Origin: an uncultured Xanthomonas sp.
Lineage (GTDB): Bacteria > Pseudomonadota > Gammaproteobacteria > Xanthomonadales > Xanthomonadaceae
Assembly (NCBI GenBank): GCA_943912265.1
Contig: CALTTS010000034.1
Location: 1 to 15,273 of the forward strand
DNA: 15,273 nt
Reading direction: 5' to 3'
Shown: in pieces, positions 1 to 7,058 of the stretch
How positions within the stretch are numbered: position 1 is the stretch's first letter
Layout: each line of letters opens with the position of its first letter
Position numbers and translations under genes: made by a program
The notes under the pieces: model-generated
Databases searched by the model: none
What the model was told of the DNA's origin: nothing
What the model saw: the letters and a program-made list of their open reading frames with translations, nothing else

Positions 1-81
1 TCCGCGCGGCGGGCCGCCCGAAGCGCCGGCGGATCGGCCGCGTCGCCACGCGCCGGGGTGTTTCCGCGTCGTGCGATAGGC

Positions 82-678
82 CTAGCCCATCATTGCCTTG
101 CGGCGTTTCTCGTCTATCCACTTGCTCGCCTGGGCCGGCACGTAGCCGCGCATCCAGTCGAGCAGGGTGTCGATGCCCTCGCCGTGCCACAGGTCGGCGC
201 GTTGGTCCGGGTGCAGGAAGCGCTGTTCGACCATGCGGTCGATCATCGCGATCAGCGGCTGGTAGAAGCCGTCCACGTCGAGGAAGGCGCAGGGCTTCTG
301 GCCGATGCCGAGCTGGCGCCAGGTCAGCATCTCGAAGATCTCCTCCATCGTGCCGAAGCCGCCGGGCAGGGCAATGAAGCCATCGGACAGATCGAACATG
401 CGGCGCTTGCGTTCGTGCATGGTTTCCACGATTTCGAGTTTGGTCAGGCCGCGATGGGCCACTTCCCACTCGGCCAGCTGGCGCGGGATGACGCCGATCA
501 CTTCGCCGCCGGCTTCCAGTGCGGCATTGGCGACGGTGCCCATCAGGCCGACGTTGCCGCCGCCGTAGACCAGTTGCAGCCCTTCGGCGGCGATGCGCCG
601 GCCCAGGGCGACGGCGTGTTCGGCATAAACGGGCTTGTTGCCGGCATTGGAGCCGCAATAGACGCAAACGGATTTCAT
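82..678 (-). CDS. LOG family protein (cytokinin riboside 5'-monophosphate phosphoribohydrolase type)
   Basis: 198 aa. The Rossmann-like LOG/TIGR00730 fold is recognised from GGGNVGLMG at about residues 39-47, the ETMHERK segment at 85-91, and the family signature PGGFGTMEE at 105-113, which contains the Arg/Glu-type active-site neighbourhood. Family members cleave nucleoside 5'-monophosphates to free base and ribose 5-phosphate. In plants this activates cytokinins; in bacteria the role is often general nucleotide turnover. A cytosolic location is expected, as no signal peptide is visible. The ATG at 678 is chosen because GGAG lies 5 bases upstream and MKSVCVYCGS is the usual family N-terminus. 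The frame stays open further upstream but runs through the lpd terminator and the lpd end. The gene follows lpd by 91 bases with an intrinsic terminator between, so expression probably depends on read-through or its own weak promoter. I saw no convincing promoter in the 36 bases between terminator and start. Family call is firm; the substrate is not known. Confidence 0.9.
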   Translation of the reverse strand: MKSVCVYCGSNAGNKPVYAEHAVALGRRIAAEGLQLVYGGGNVGLMGTVANAALEAGGEVIGVIPRQLAEWEVAHRGLTKLEIVETMHERKRRMFDLSDGFIALPGGFGTMEEIFEMLTWRQLGIGQKPCAFLDVDGFYQPLIAMIDRMVEQRFLHPDQRADLWHGEGIDTLLDWMRGYVPAQASKWIDEKRRKAMMG

Positions 679-714
679 GGCTTCTCCGGTATCGATTCCG
701 CGGGCTGAGCCGGG

Positions 715-760
715 AAAAAAAGACGGCCGCCGCATCCCGGAGGACGCGGCGGCCGCAAAA
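715..760 (-). terminator. Intrinsic terminator after lpd
   Basis: Perfect 10-bp inverted repeat: 724-733 (CGGCCGCCGC) pairs with 746-755, around a 12-base loop. In the minus-strand direction it is followed at once by TCTTTTTTT (complement of 715-723). A-rich bases also precede the stem. The structure lies 15-46 bases past the lpd stop, exactly where an operon terminator is expected. It is the only classic stem-plus-T-tract terminator seen in the window. Confidence 0.9.
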
Positions 761-769
761 CCTTGCAAC

Positions 770-2206
770 TCAGTTGATCTTGTGGATCGAGCGCTTGGCC
801 ACGGCCATGGCGGCGTCGTGCACGGCCTCGGACAGGGTCGGGTGCGCATGGCAGATGCGCGCCAGATCGTCGGCCGAACCGTTGAACTCCATCGTCAGCA
901 CGCCTTCGTGGACCAGCTCGGACACGCAGGCGCCCACCAGATGCAGGCCCAGCACGCGGTCGGTCTCGGCATCGGCGATCACCTTGACGAAGCCGGTGGG
1001 CTCGGCCATGGCAACGGCGCGGCCGACCGCGGCAAACGGGAAGCTGCCGGTCTTGTAGGCCACGCCTTCGGCCTTGAGCTGCTGCTCGGTCTTGCCGACC
1101 CAGGCGATTTCCGGCTCGGTGTAGATCACGTACGGGATGGTGTCGAAGTTGACATGGCCCGGCAGCCCGGCGATCAGTTCGGCCACCGCGATGCCTTCCT
1201 CGAAGCCCTTGTGCGCCAGCATCGGGCCGCGCACGCAGTCGCCGATGGCCCACACGCCGTCCACGCCGGTGTGGCAGTGCTCGTCCACCACGACCTGGCC
1301 GCGCTCGTTGAGCTGCACGCCGGTGCCTTCGGCCAGCAGGGCCTTGGTGGCGGCGCGGCGGCCCACGGCCACCAGCAGGCGGTCGACGGTCAGGGTCTTC
1401 TCGCCTTCGGCGTCGGTGTAGGTGACGAGGACTTCCTTCTTCTTGCCCTTGCCGACGATCTCGGTCTTGGCCACCTTGGCGCCGAGGCGGATGTCCAGCC
1501 CCTGCTTCTTGAACTCCTTGGCGGCGGTCTTGGACACTTCGGCGTCGGCGGCCGGCAGGAAGTCCGGCAGGCCTTCGAGGATGGTGACCTCGGCGCCGAG
1601 GCGGCGCCACACGCTGCCCAGCTCCAGGCCGATCACGCCGGCGCCGATCACCGCCAGGCGGGCCGGCACGTCGGTGAAGTCCAGCGCGCCGACGTTGTCG
1701 ACGATGTACTCGTTGTCGAACTTGGCGAACGGCAGCTCGATCGAATCCGAGCCGGCGGCCAGGATCACGTTGGTGCCCTTCAGCTCGACCTCGCCGCCCT
1801 CGTGCTGGGCCACCTTGACCACGTTGCCCGGCTGCAGCTGCGCGGTGCCGTAGTAGGTGGCGACCTTGTTGCCCTTGAACAGCATCGCGATGCCGCCGGT
1901 GAACTGCTTCACGATCTTGTCCTTGCGGGCGATCATCGCCGGGACGTCCATCTTGGCGTCCTTGAAGCTGATGCCGTGCTCGCCGAACAGATGCTGCATG
2001 TTGTAGTACTGGTGCGAGGAGTCCAGCAGCGCCTTGGACGGGATGCAGCCCACGCGCAGGCAGGTGCCGCCCAGGGCCGGCTTGCCGTCCTTGCCCAGCG
2101 CCGCGTCGACGCAGGCGACCTTCATGCCCAGCTGGGCGGCGCGGATCGCCGCGTGATAGCCGGCCGGGCCGGCACCGATGACGACGACGTCGAATTGTTC
2201 GCTCAT
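770..2206 (-). CDS. lpdA: Dihydrolipoyl dehydrogenase (E3 of 2-oxoglutarate dehydrogenase)
   Basis: 478 aa, normal E3 length. A flavoprotein that reoxidises the dihydrolipoyl arm of SucB, passing electrons through FAD and a disulfide to NAD+. Visible elements in order: FAD dinucleotide-binding GAGPAG at 11-16; redox-active disulfide in GGTCLRVGCIPSKALL with Cys49 and Cys54; a second Rossmann GAGVIG segment mid-protein for NAD; and the C-terminal dimer-interface catalytic pair His455/Glu460 in HPTLSEAVHD. No N-terminal lipoyl domain is present, unlike some pyruvate-dehydrogenase-linked E3s. The ATG at 2206 has GAGG about 7 bases upstream. The gene lies 102 bases behind sucB with a strong hairpin in the gap, and is followed by an intrinsic terminator. 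The linkage to sucAB indicates this copy serves the 2-oxoglutarate complex; it may also supply pyruvate dehydrogenase or glycine cleavage. Confidence 0.97.
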   Translation of the reverse strand: MSEQFDVVVIGAGPAGYHAAIRAAQLGMKVACVDAALGKDGKPALGGTCLRVGCIPSKALLDSSHQYYNMQHLFGEHGISFKDAKMDVPAMIARKDKIVKQFTGGIAMLFKGNKVATYYGTAQLQPGNVVKVAQHEGGEVELKGTNVILAAGSDSIELPFAKFDNEYIVDNVGALDFTDVPARLAVIGAGVIGLELGSVWRRLGAEVTILEGLPDFLPAADAEVSKTAAKEFKKQGLDIRLGAKVAKTEIVGKGKKKEVLVTYTDAEGEKTLTVDRLLVAVGRRAATKALLAEGTGVQLNERGQVVVDEHCHTGVDGVWAIGDCVRGPMLAHKGFEEGIAVAELIAGLPGHVNFDTIPYVIYTEPEIAWVGKTEQQLKAEGVAYKTGSFPFAAVGRAVAMAEPTGFVKVIADAETDRVLGLHLVGACVSELVHEGVLTMEFNGSADDLARICHAHPTLSEAVHDAAMAVAKRSIHKIN

Positions 2207-2262
2207 TTCAGACCTCGGGGTGGTCGCGTCCCGCGCGGGGACGACGGGAGTTGCCGGATGCG

Positions 2263-2296
2263 CGGAAGCGGAAGCCGGCGAAGGCTCCCGCTTCCG
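2263..2296 (-). other. Strong hairpin in the sucB-lpd intergenic gap
   Basis: In the minus-strand transcript CGGAAGCGGGAGCC pairs with GGCTTCCGCTTCCG around a 6-base loop TTCGCC: 14 bp with 13 Watson-Crick pairs and one G-U. It starts 12 bases after the sucB stop. No U-tract follows, so it is not a standard terminator. A smaller 6-bp stem (2227-2232 with 2238-2243) lies closer to lpd. Likely an mRNA-stabilising or processing element that sets the lpd level relative to sucAB; this role is inferred. Confidence 0.7.
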
Positions 2297-2308
2297 GAAA
2301 GGCCGGGA

Positions 2309-3517
2309 TTACAGGCCGAACAGCATGCGGTCCGGGTTCTCCAGCTGGTTCTTGATGTCCACCAGGAACTGCACCGAATCCTTGCCGTCGATGATGCGGT
2401 GGTCGTAGGACAGGGCCACGTACATCATCGGCGCGACCACCACCTGGCCGTTCTCGGCGATCACGCGCTCCTTGATGGCGTGCATGCCGAGGATGGCGCT
2501 CTGCGGCGGGTTGACGATCGGCGTGCTCATCAGCGAGCCGAAGGTGCCGCCGTTGGTGATGGTGAAGGTGCCGCCCTGCAGTTCTTCCAGGCTCAGCTTG
2601 CCGGCGCGGGCCTTCTGCGCGTAGTCGGCGATGCCCTTCTCGATGTCGGCGAAGGACTGGCGCTCGACGTTGCGCAGCACCGGGGTCACCAGACCCTTGT
2701 CGGTGGACACGGCGATGGAGATGTCGGCATAGCCGTGGTAGACCACGTCGTCGCCGTCGATCGAGGCGTTGACCAGCGGGAAGCGCTGCAGCGCGTTGGC
2801 GGCGGCCTTCACGAAGAAGCTCATGAAGCCCAGCTTGATGCCGTGGGTCTTGACGAAATCGTCCTGCAGCGTCTTGCGCGCGGCCGACACCTTGGCGAGG
2901 TTGATCTCGTTGAAGGTGGTGAGCATGGCGATGGAGTTCTTCGACTCCATCAGGCGCTCGGCGATGCGCTTGCGGATGCGGGTCATCGGCACGCGCTCTT
3001 CCGGCCGCACGCCGCCGCTGACGCCCGGGGTGCGGCCGGCGGCGTAGTTGATCAGGTCTTCCTTGGTGACCGCGCCGTGGCGGCCGGTGCCGGCCACGTC
3101 CGCCGGATTGATGCCCTGGCTGACGGCGGTGAAGCGGGCGCCCGGCGGCAGGGTGTCGACCGCGGTCTTGGCGGCCGGCGCCGGGGCCGCGGCCGGCGCG
3201 GGAGCCGCAGGTGCGGCCTTGGCGGCCGGCGCCGGTGCGGCTTCGGCCGGCTTGGTTTCGGCCGGGGCCGCGGCAACCGCGCCTTCCTCGATGATCGCCA
3301 GCACCTGTTCGCTGGTGACGGTGTCGCCTTCCTTGAACTTGATTTCCTTCAGCACGCCGTCGACGGGAGCGGGCACTTCGAGAACGACCTTGTCGGTTTC
3401 CAGATCCAGCAGGTTCTCGTCGCGCTTGACGGCTTCGCCGACCTTCTTGTGCCAGGTGGCGATGGTGGCGTCGGAGACGGATTCGGGAAGGACTGGAACT
3501 TTGACTTCGGTGGCCAT
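2309..3517 (-). CDS. sucB: Dihydrolipoyllysine-residue succinyltransferase (E2 of 2-oxoglutarate dehydrogenase)
   Basis: 402 aa, normal length. It forms the core of the 2-oxoglutarate dehydrogenase complex and transfers the succinyl group from the lipoyl arm to CoA. Domains: one N-terminal lipoyl domain (about 1-78) with the lipoylated Lys43 in ETDKVVLE; an Ala/Pro/Lys swinging-arm linker (about 80-121) containing an internal 17-residue duplication; a peripheral-subunit-binding domain (about 122-160); and a C-terminal acyltransferase domain with His373 and Asp377 in the HRIIDG motif (HxxxDG). The ATG at 3517 is preferred over an in-frame ATG ten codons upstream, because it begins the standard MATEVKVPVLPES lipoyl domain and has AGGA about 7 bases upstream. 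A single lipoyl domain plus linkage to sucA favours succinyl- rather than acetyltransferase. It lies 42 bases behind sucA, in the same operon. Confidence 0.97.
   Translation of the reverse strand: MATEVKVPVLPESVSDATIATWHKKVGEAVKRDENLLDLETDKVVLEVPAPVDGVLKEIKFKEGDTVTSEQVLAIIEEGAVAAAPAETKPAEAAPAPAAKAAPAAPAPAAAPAPAAKTAVDTLPPGARFTAVSQGINPADVAGTGRHGAVTKEDLINYAAGRTPGVSGGVRPEERVPMTRIRKRIAERLMESKNSIAMLTTFNEINLAKVSAARKTLQDDFVKTHGIKLGFMSFFVKAAANALQRFPLVNASIDGDDVVYHGYADISIAVSTDKGLVTPVLRNVERQSFADIEKGIADYAQKARAGKLSLEELQGGTFTITNGGTFGSLMSTPIVNPPQSAILGMHAIKERVIAENGQVVVAPMMYVALSYDHRIIDGKDSVQFLVDIKNQLENPDRMLFGL
3167..3235 (-). repeat. In-frame tandem duplication in the SucB linker
   Basis: The 18-mer at 3167-3184 recurs exactly at 3218-3235. 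Extending outward, 23 of 24 bases match. The offset is 51 bases, or 17 codons, and yields the repeated residues APAPAAK in the Ala/Pro linker. It keeps frame, as expected for slippage within a low-complexity flexible arm. Confidence 0.8.
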
Positions 3518-3559
3518 GTGGGCGTCCTGATGATGTATGTCTGGCAAGGGAAAGGGGGA

Positions 3560-6382
3560 TTACTCGGCGACGGCGTCGTTGCCGACCGGATTGACCAGCG
3601 CGTCGGCCACCAGCTTGAGCTGCTCGGCCACGTGGTCGGACATGTGGCCGACGGCCGGCGAGGGCGAGCGGGTGCGGCCGGCGTAGTGCAGCGCCTGGCC
3701 GGGCTGCAGGCAGGCCTGCAGGTGGTGCTTGATCTGGTACCACGCGCCCTGGTTCTGCGGCTCTTCCTGGCACCAGACCAGGTCGGTGGCCTTGCCGTAC
3801 TTCTTCAGCTCGGCGCTCAGCAGGTCGCGCGGGAACGGATACAGCTGCTCGACGCGGAGCAGGGCGACGTCGTCCTGGCCGCGCTTCTGCGCATCCTCCA
3901 GCAGGTCGTAGTAGACCTTGCCCGAGCAGGCGACGACGCGCTTGACCTTCTTCGCGTCGGCGGCGGCATCGGGGATCAGGTGCTGGAACTCGCCGTTGGC
4001 CAGCTCGTCCAGCGAGGACACGGCCAGCTTGTGGCGCAGCAGCGACTTGGGCGACATCACCACCAGCGGCTTGCGGGTGGTCATCTTCATCTGCCGGCGC
4101 AGCATGTGGAAGCACTGGGCCGGAGTGGTGGGCACGCACACCAGCATGTTGTCCAGCGCGCACAGCTGCAGGTAGCGCTCCAGGCGCGCCGAGCTGTGTT
4201 CCGGGCCCTGGCCCTCGTAGCCGTGCGGCAGCAGCAGCACCAGGCCGGAGATGCGGCCCCACTTGGCCTCGCCGGCGGCGATGAACTGGTCGATCACCAC
4301 CTGCGCGCCGTTGGCGAAGTCGCCGAACTGGGCCTCCCAGATGCACAGGGTGTTGGGATCGGTGGTGGAATAGCCGTACTCGTAGGCCAGCACCGCCTCC
4401 TCGCTGAGCAGCGAGTTGACCACCGCGGCCGACTCCGGATCCTTCACCAGCTGGTGCAGCGGGGTGTAGGTGGCATCGCTCTTCTGGTCGTGCAGGACCG
4501 CGTGGCGGTGGAAGAAGGTGCCGCGCTGCACGTCCTCGCCGACCAGGCGCAGGCGGTGGCCCTCGTCGAGCAGGGTGGCGTAGGCCAGGTTCTCGGCGAA
4601 GCCCCAGTCCGCCGGCTGCTCGCCGGCCGCCATCTTGGCGCGGTCGCCGTAGATCTTGGCCACGCGCGGGTGCAGGGTGAAGCCGTCCGGGACGGTGTTG
4701 ATGGCCTTGGCCATCGCGTCCAGTTCCTTGCGCGGCACGCGGGTGTCGATGTCGTCGTCCAGGCCGCCGACCAGGTAGCTGGACCAGTCGATGGCGGTCT
4801 TGTCCGGATTGCGCTTGGCCAGCTCGGTGGTGTACTCGCCGGAGTCCAGCTTGGCGCGGTAGCCGTCCACCAGGGCCTGGGCCTCGCCGGCGGCGATCAC
4901 GCCCTCCTTCTCCAGCTGCGCGGCGTACAGCTCGCGCGGGGTCTGGTGGCTGCGGATCACCTGGTACATGACCGGCTGGGTCACCGCCGGCTCGTCGGCC
5001 TCGTTGTGGCCCCAGCGGCGGTAGCACACCAGGTCGATGAACACGTCCTTCTGGAACTTCTGGCGGAACTCGTAGGCCAGCTTGGTCACGTAGACCACCG
5101 CGTCCGGGTCGTCGCCGTTGACGTGGAACACCGGCGCCTCGACCATCTTGGCCACGTCGGTGCAGTACAGCGTGGAGCGGTCGTCGGACTCGCTGGTGGT
5201 GAAGCCGATCTGGTTGTTGATGACGATGTGCAGGGTGCCGCCGACGCCGAAGCCGCGCAGCTGCGACATCTGCAGCAGTTCCATGATCACGCCCTGGCCG
5301 GCCAGGGCGGCGTCGCCGTGCACCAGCACCGGCAGCACGCGCTTGCGTTCGCTGTCGCCGTAGCGTTCCTGGCGCGAGCGCACCGAACCGGCGACCACCG
5401 GGTCGACGATCTCCAGGTGCGAGGGGTTGAAGGCCAGGGCCAGGTGGACCGGATTGCCGGCGGTGACCACGTCGGCGGAGAAGCCCATGTGGTACTTGAC
5501 GTCGCCGGTGCTGGCGCGGTCGTCGTGGGCGTGCTCGAACTTGCCCTCGAACTCGTCGAACAGCTTGCGCGGGTTCTTGCCCAGGGTGTTGATCAGCAGG
5601 TTCAGGCGGCCGCGGTGGGCCATGCCGATGACCACGTCCTGCACGTCGGTGCGGCCGGCGTCCTGCACCAGCGTGTCCATCATCGGGATGAACGAATCGC
5701 CGCCTTCCAGCGAGAAGCGCTTCTGGCCGACGTACTTGGTGTGCAGGTAGCGCTCCAGGCCCTCGGCCGCGGTCAGGCGCTCGAGGGTGCGCTTGCGCGA
5801 GGCGGTGTCGCCGGCCCAGGCGCCGCCGTCGTTCTCCATGCGCTGGTAGATCCAGCGGCGCTGCTCGGCGTCGCTGATGTGCATGAACTCGGCGCCGATG
5901 TGGCCGGCATAGGTCGCCTTCAGGCGCCCCAGCAGCTCGCGCAGCTTCATGCGCGGCTGGCCGGCCACGCCGCCGGTGCTGAACTCGCTGTCCAGGTCGG
6001 CGTCGGAGAGGTGGTGGAAGGCCAGGCCCAGGTCGGGCGGGTTGACCGGGGCGACCAGGCCGAGCGGATCGAGCTGGGCGCCGAGGTGGCCGCGCGCGCG
6101 GTAGGCGGTGATCAGGCGGCCGACGTTGCGCTCGCGCTCGTCGGAGATCGGGACGCCCGCGCCGCTGGCGGCCTGGCGGGCGGCTGCGGTGATCTGGGCA
6201 ATCACGGCCGAATGCGGCACGTCGCCGGCTTCGCGGCCCTTGAAGCCGTCGAAGTAGGCCTTCCACGTGGGGTCGACGCTGTCGGGGGAGACGAGGTATT
6301 GCTCGTACAGGTCTTCGACGTAGGTGGCGTTGCCACCGTTGAGCTGCGAGGACTGCGCAAACTGCTTCAGTAGATTGTCCAC
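3560..6382 (-). CDS. sucA: 2-oxoglutarate dehydrogenase E1 component (thiamine diphosphate-dependent)
   Basis: 940 aa, close to the usual 930-945 aa. It decarboxylates 2-oxoglutarate with thiamine diphosphate and reductively succinylates the lipoyl group of SucB; this is the committed TCA step. Seen in order: the N-terminal E2-binding segment (YVEDLYEQYLVSPDSVDPTW, about 21-40); MAHRGRLN with His256; DVKYHMG with His298; and the cofactor-binding GDAA (356-359) through NNQ (389-391). The later transketolase-like region and C-terminal domain are intact. The start is GTG at 6382, encoding MDNLLKQFAQSSQL, a family-typical N-terminus; no in-frame ATG exists nearby. No good Shine-Dalgarno precedes it (the bases just upstream read GACCTAAATC), which is unusual for so highly expressed a gene. 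It is first gene of sucA-sucB-lpd, transcribed from a promoter with a perfect -10 box about 95 bases upstream. Confidence 0.97.
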   Translation of the reverse strand: MDNLLKQFAQSSQLNGGNATYVEDLYEQYLVSPDSVDPTWKAYFDGFKGREAGDVPHSAVIAQITAAARQAASGAGVPISDERERNVGRLITAYRARGHLGAQLDPLGLVAPVNPPDLGLAFHHLSDADLDSEFSTGGVAGQPRMKLRELLGRLKATYAGHIGAEFMHISDAEQRRWIYQRMENDGGAWAGDTASRKRTLERLTAAEGLERYLHTKYVGQKRFSLEGGDSFIPMMDTLVQDAGRTDVQDVVIGMAHRGRLNLLINTLGKNPRKLFDEFEGKFEHAHDDRASTGDVKYHMGFSADVVTAGNPVHLALAFNPSHLEIVDPVVAGSVRSRQERYGDSERKRVLPVLVHGDAALAGQGVIMELLQMSQLRGFGVGGTLHIVINNQIGFTTSESDDRSTLYCTDVAKMVEAPVFHVNGDDPDAVVYVTKLAYEFRQKFQKDVFIDLVCYRRWGHNEADEPAVTQPVMYQVIRSHQTPRELYAAQLEKEGVIAAGEAQALVDGYRAKLDSGEYTTELAKRNPDKTAIDWSSYLVGGLDDDIDTRVPRKELDAMAKAINTVPDGFTLHPRVAKIYGDRAKMAAGEQPADWGFAENLAYATLLDEGHRLRLVGEDVQRGTFFHRHAVLHDQKSDATYTPLHQLVKDPESAAVVNSLLSEEAVLAYEYGYSTTDPNTLCIWEAQFGDFANGAQVVIDQFIAAGEAKWGRISGLVLLLPHGYEGQGPEHSSARLERYLQLCALDNMLVCVPTTPAQCFHMLRRQMKMTTRKPLVVMSPKSLLRHKLAVSSLDELANGEFQHLIPDAAADAKKVKRVVACSGKVYYDLLEDAQKRGQDDVALLRVEQLYPFPRDLLSAELKKYGKATDLVWCQEEPQNQGAWYQIKHHLQACLQPGQALHYAGRTRSPSPAVGHMSDHVAEQLKLVADALVNPVGNDAVAE

Positions 6383-6403
6383 GATTTAGGTCGCGTCACT
6401 TTT

Positions 6404-6427
6404 GGGAAAGGGGGGGGACGGTGGGGG
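6404..6427 (+). other. G-quadruplex-type motif in the sucA leader (template strand)
   Basis: The plus strand has G-tracts at 6404-6406, within the G8 run 6410-6417, and at 6423-6427, with loops of 7 or fewer bases, so four GGG tracts can be drawn. The sucA mRNA is correspondingly C-rich here (C8 run). The motif is visible directly; folding is inferred. Confidence 0.5.
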
Positions 6428-6476
6428 CCGGTGTGTAGCGCTGGAACGCCGGCGCGACCAGAGTCTGAATGGGAAA

Positions 6477-6482
6477 ATTATA
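6477..6482 (-). promoter_or_regulatory. Probable sigma70 -10 box for the sucA operon
   Basis: The complement of 6477-6482 is a perfect TATAAT inside an A/T-rich island (6474-6482), which stands out in this very GC-rich DNA. It would start transcription near 6470 and give a leader of roughly 85-90 bases. No good -35 is found at 16-18 bp: a TTGCCG exists at 6495-6500 but the spacer would be only 12 bp. The promoter may therefore need an activator, or may depend on upstream DNA structure. Confidence 0.65.
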
Positions 6483-6500
6483 CCTGCATGGTCCCGGCAA

Positions 6501-6533
6501 GGGGCGCGGGCGCAGGGCACGGCGGGCGCGGGG
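6501..6533 (+). other. G-quadruplex-type motif just upstream of the sucA -10 box
   Basis: Five G-tracts on the plus strand at 6501-6504, 6508-6510, 6515-6517, 6524-6526 and 6530-6533, with loops of 3, 4, 6 and 3 bases, fit the usual G3+N1-7 pattern. The cluster begins 18 bases beyond the TATAAT box, where the -35 element and activator sites would be. It lies on the strand that is template for sucA. Chance occurrence is possible in such GC-rich DNA. Confidence 0.5.
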
Positions 6534-6556
6534 TTCATGCATGGACGAGGCCTGGT

Positions 6557-7054
6557 TCACAGTTCCAGCTTGCGCAGTTCGCTGCAGGGGCGGGCGCGTT
6601 CCCACATCGGCGCGAACTCGCCGGACCAGCGCTGCGAGAGGCCCGCTTGCCCGCGCCAGGCTTCGCCCTGCCAGCGCGCGGCCAGCGGGCGGCGCAGGCC
6701 GTCGCCGGCATCGTTGACCAGGAAGGCGTCGGCGCGGGCGATGTCGAGCGGGTCGGTGGCCTGGCGGAACAGCACCACGCTGGGCAGGCGCTGGGCCAGC
6801 CCGATCAGCGGCGAGCGCGCCCGCTGCGGGGCATTGACGTCGACCAGCAGCACCTGCAGTTCCTTGTCGCCCGGACGGGTGGCGAAACGGCGCGCGGCCT
6901 CCAGCCACGCCGGCGCGTCGAGCAGGCCCGGGTCGAGCGCGGGGGCGAACACCCGCAGCTGCCGGCGCGCGCCTTCGGCCACGGCGACCGCGGCGGCCAC
7001 GGCCTGGGCCTGGTCGAGCACCGCGATCGGGACTCCCTCGGCCGGCGCGGACAT
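6557..7054 (-). CDS. Conserved hypothetical protein downstream of the RoxA-type oxygenase
   Basis: 165 aa; no catalytic motif that I can name. It resembles small proteins of Xanthomonadaceae found behind the cupin gene (possibly the DUF7931 family; I recall the pattern but cannot confirm it). Visible features: an Ala-rich N-terminal helix; a hydrophobic core strand (QLRVFAPALDPGLLD, about 32-46) followed by ELQVLLVDVN and LIGLAQRLPSVVLFRQ, suggesting an alternating alpha/beta fold; and a conserved-looking C-terminus (FAPMWERARPCSELRKLEL). No signal peptide or membrane segment. The ATG at 7054 lies 4 bases after the oxygenase stop (TGA GCGC ATG), so translation is probably coupled. An upstream in-frame ATG overlapping the oxygenase gene is less likely. 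The phospholipase-D-like look of the strand pattern is only an impression: no HKD motif is present. Confidence 0.75.
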   Translation of the reverse strand: MSAPAEGVPIAVLDQAQAVAAAVAVAEGARRQLRVFAPALDPGLLDAPAWLEAARRFATRPGDKELQVLLVDVNAPQRARSPLIGLAQRLPSVVLFRQATDPLDIARADAFLVNDAGDGLRRPLAARWQGEAWRGQAGLSQRWSGEFAPMWERARPCSELRKLEL

Positions 7055-7058
7055 GCGC

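Noticed and set aside
1..81. Left edge searched for a gene end or terminator after the LOG gene
   Set aside because: No convincing stem with a T-tract and no recognisable protein segment in 81 bases.
677..6373. Very long plus-strand open frame (about 1,900 codons) opposite lpd, sucB and sucA
   Set aside because: Its translation is low-complexity (Val/Gly/His/Ala/Gln-rich) and lies antisense to three clear enzyme genes. Such frames are expected opposite GC-rich coding DNA, where stop codons are scarce.
6495..6500. TTGCCG considered as the -35 of the sucA promoter
   Set aside because: The spacer to the perfect TATAAT would be only 12 bp, well short of 16-18 bp.
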